Shown piece by piece: positions 4,534 through 5,166 of a stretch of 5,166 nt of DNA. The stretch is from the NCBI GenBank assembly GCA_035507475.1, contig DATJOB010000149.1, positions 1 to 5,166 on the forward strand, in the 5' to 3' direction. Origin of the DNA: DATARH01 sp035507475 (GTDB lineage: Bacteria; Pseudomonadota; Alphaproteobacteria; ATCC43930; CGMCC-115725). Within the stretch, counting starts at the first letter, position 1. Each line of letters starts with the position of its first letter. The position numbers and the translations under genes are program-made. The notes under the pieces are model-generated. The model searched no databases and was not told the DNA's origin. It worked only from the letters and a program-made list of their open reading frames with translations.

Positions 4534-5166
4534 ATGGGACCGCTCGCAGGCATCAGGATCGTCGAGCTCGCCGGCATCGGGCCGGGGCCGTTCTGCGCGA
4601 TGCTGCTCAGCGACATGGGCGCCGAGGTGGTGCGCGTCGACCGCGCCGCGAATGTCGGCAGCGACACCGACCGCGACGGCAACGACGCGCGCTTCAACCT
4701 GTTGTCGCGCGGGCGCCGCAACATCGCCGTCGATCTCAAGACCAAGGCCGGGCAGGACGCGGTGCTGCGCCTCGTCGAGCAGGCGGACGGGCTGATCGAA
4801 GGGTTCCGGCCGGGGGTCATGGAGCGGCTCGGGCTCGCCCCGGAGATCTGCCTCGCGCGCAACCCGAAGCTGGTCTACGGCCGGATGACCGGCTGGGGCC
4901 AGGACGGACCGATCGCGCACGTCGCCGGGCACGACATCAACTACATCGCGCTCTCGGGGGCGCTGGCGACGATCGGCGAGCCGGGCGGGCCGCCGGTGCC
5001 GCCGCTCAACCTCGTCGGCGATTTCGGCGGCGGCGCGCTCTATCTGGCGATGGGGATGCTTGCCGGGATCATCAGCGCGCGCGCCACCGGCAAGGGCCAG
5101 GTCGTCGATTGCTCGATGGTCGAGGGCGCCGCCTCGCTGATGATGATGATGTACGGCGCGCTCGCC
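4534..5166 (+). CDS. Alpha-methylacyl-CoA racemase-like CoA-transferase family III protein (5' part)
   Basis: The first 211 codons are present and the gene continues past the right edge; family members are usually about 360-390 residues. The start MGPLAGIRIVELAGIGPGPF followed by CAMLLSDMGAEVVRVDR is the classic opening of alpha-methylacyl-CoA racemase (AMACR/MCR) within the CaiB-BaiF family. ENPR-like NPKLVYGRMTGWGQDGP (110-126) and AGHDINYIALSG (131-142) follow. H133 and D163 (in LVGDFGGGALY) are 30 residues apart, matching the catalytic H126 and D156 of Mycobacterium tuberculosis MCR; the third residue, equivalent to E241, would lie outside the window. The enzyme interconverts R and S 2-methylacyl-CoA thioesters in the cytosol, as in catabolism of branched-chain, sterol or bile-acid side chains. 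Keeping the HD pair favours a racemase over a true CoA transferase. GAGGGG 7 nt upstream supports the start. A run of four Met codons occurs at 203-206. Confidence 0.92.
   Translation, partial: MGPLAGIRIVELAGIGPGPFCAMLLSDMGAEVVRVDRAANVGSDTDRDGNDARFNLLSRGRRNIAVDLKTKAGQDAVLRLVEQADGLIEGFRPGVMERLGLAPEICLARNPKLVYGRMTGWGQDGPIAHVAGHDINYIALSGALATIGEPGGPPVPPLNLVGDFGGGALYLAMGMLAGIISARATGKGQVVDCSMVEGAASLMMMMYGALA

Noticed and set aside
4410..4932. Minus-strand open frames (4410-4862 and 4492-4932) opposite the racemase start.
   Set aside because: The plus strand carries an unmistakable racemase N-terminus with good catalytic spacing; the minus frames run across the repeat element and show no domain.

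Overview
This is a very GC-rich window (roughly two thirds G+C or more) with strong third-position GC bias. It fits a metabolically versatile alphaproteobacterium of the Rhizobiales, Rhodospirillales or sphingomonad kind. That reading rests on base composition, protein style and a short palindromic intergenic repeat that I associate from memory with such genomes. It is an inference, not a taxonomic identification. I see no rRNA, tRNA, CRISPR array, phage gene or transposase.

Layout. The left third (1-1721) is read leftward and holds three genes in the same direction. They are a small exported protein of unknown function (1350-1721), a secreted DUF1223 thioredoxin-like protein with a CxxC motif (574-1266), and the 5' half of a fumarylacetoacetate hydrolase (FAH) superfamily enzyme that leaves the window at base 1. 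A 293-bp divergent intergenic region (1722-2014) follows, very rich in GC palindromes. Next come a rightward 12-TM major facilitator (MFS) transporter (2015-3412) and a leftward NAD-dependent sugar-acid dehydrogenase of the D-erythronate dehydrogenase (DenD) type (3409-4413). These two genes converge and share the 4-bp palindrome CTAG as both stop codons. A 120-bp divergent region (4414-4533), mostly filled by a REP-like inverted-repeat element, separates denD from a rightward alpha-methylacyl-CoA racemase-like class III CoA-transferase family gene (4534 to the right edge, incomplete).

How the genes may work together. The transporter, DenD-like dehydrogenase, FAH-family hydrolase/lyase and CoA-dependent racemase all suit uptake and breakdown of small organic or sugar acids. 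The transporter keeps the DGYD signature in TM1, resembling the DGFD motif of aromatic/organic acid:H+ symporters. However, the usual partners of DenD in four-carbon acid-sugar catabolism (a DUF1537 kinase, an OtnC-type decarboxylase and an OtnI-type isomerase) are not in this window. A joint pathway is therefore inference. The two exported proteins on the left may be an unrelated envelope or redox pair.

I found no clear case for an entirely new system. The best leads are the composite REP-like element between two divergent starts, the CTAG shared-stop overlap, the unassigned exported protein next to the CxxC protein, and the palindrome cluster upstream of the transporter. Several very long open frames on the opposite strands are GC-driven shadows and are not annotated.
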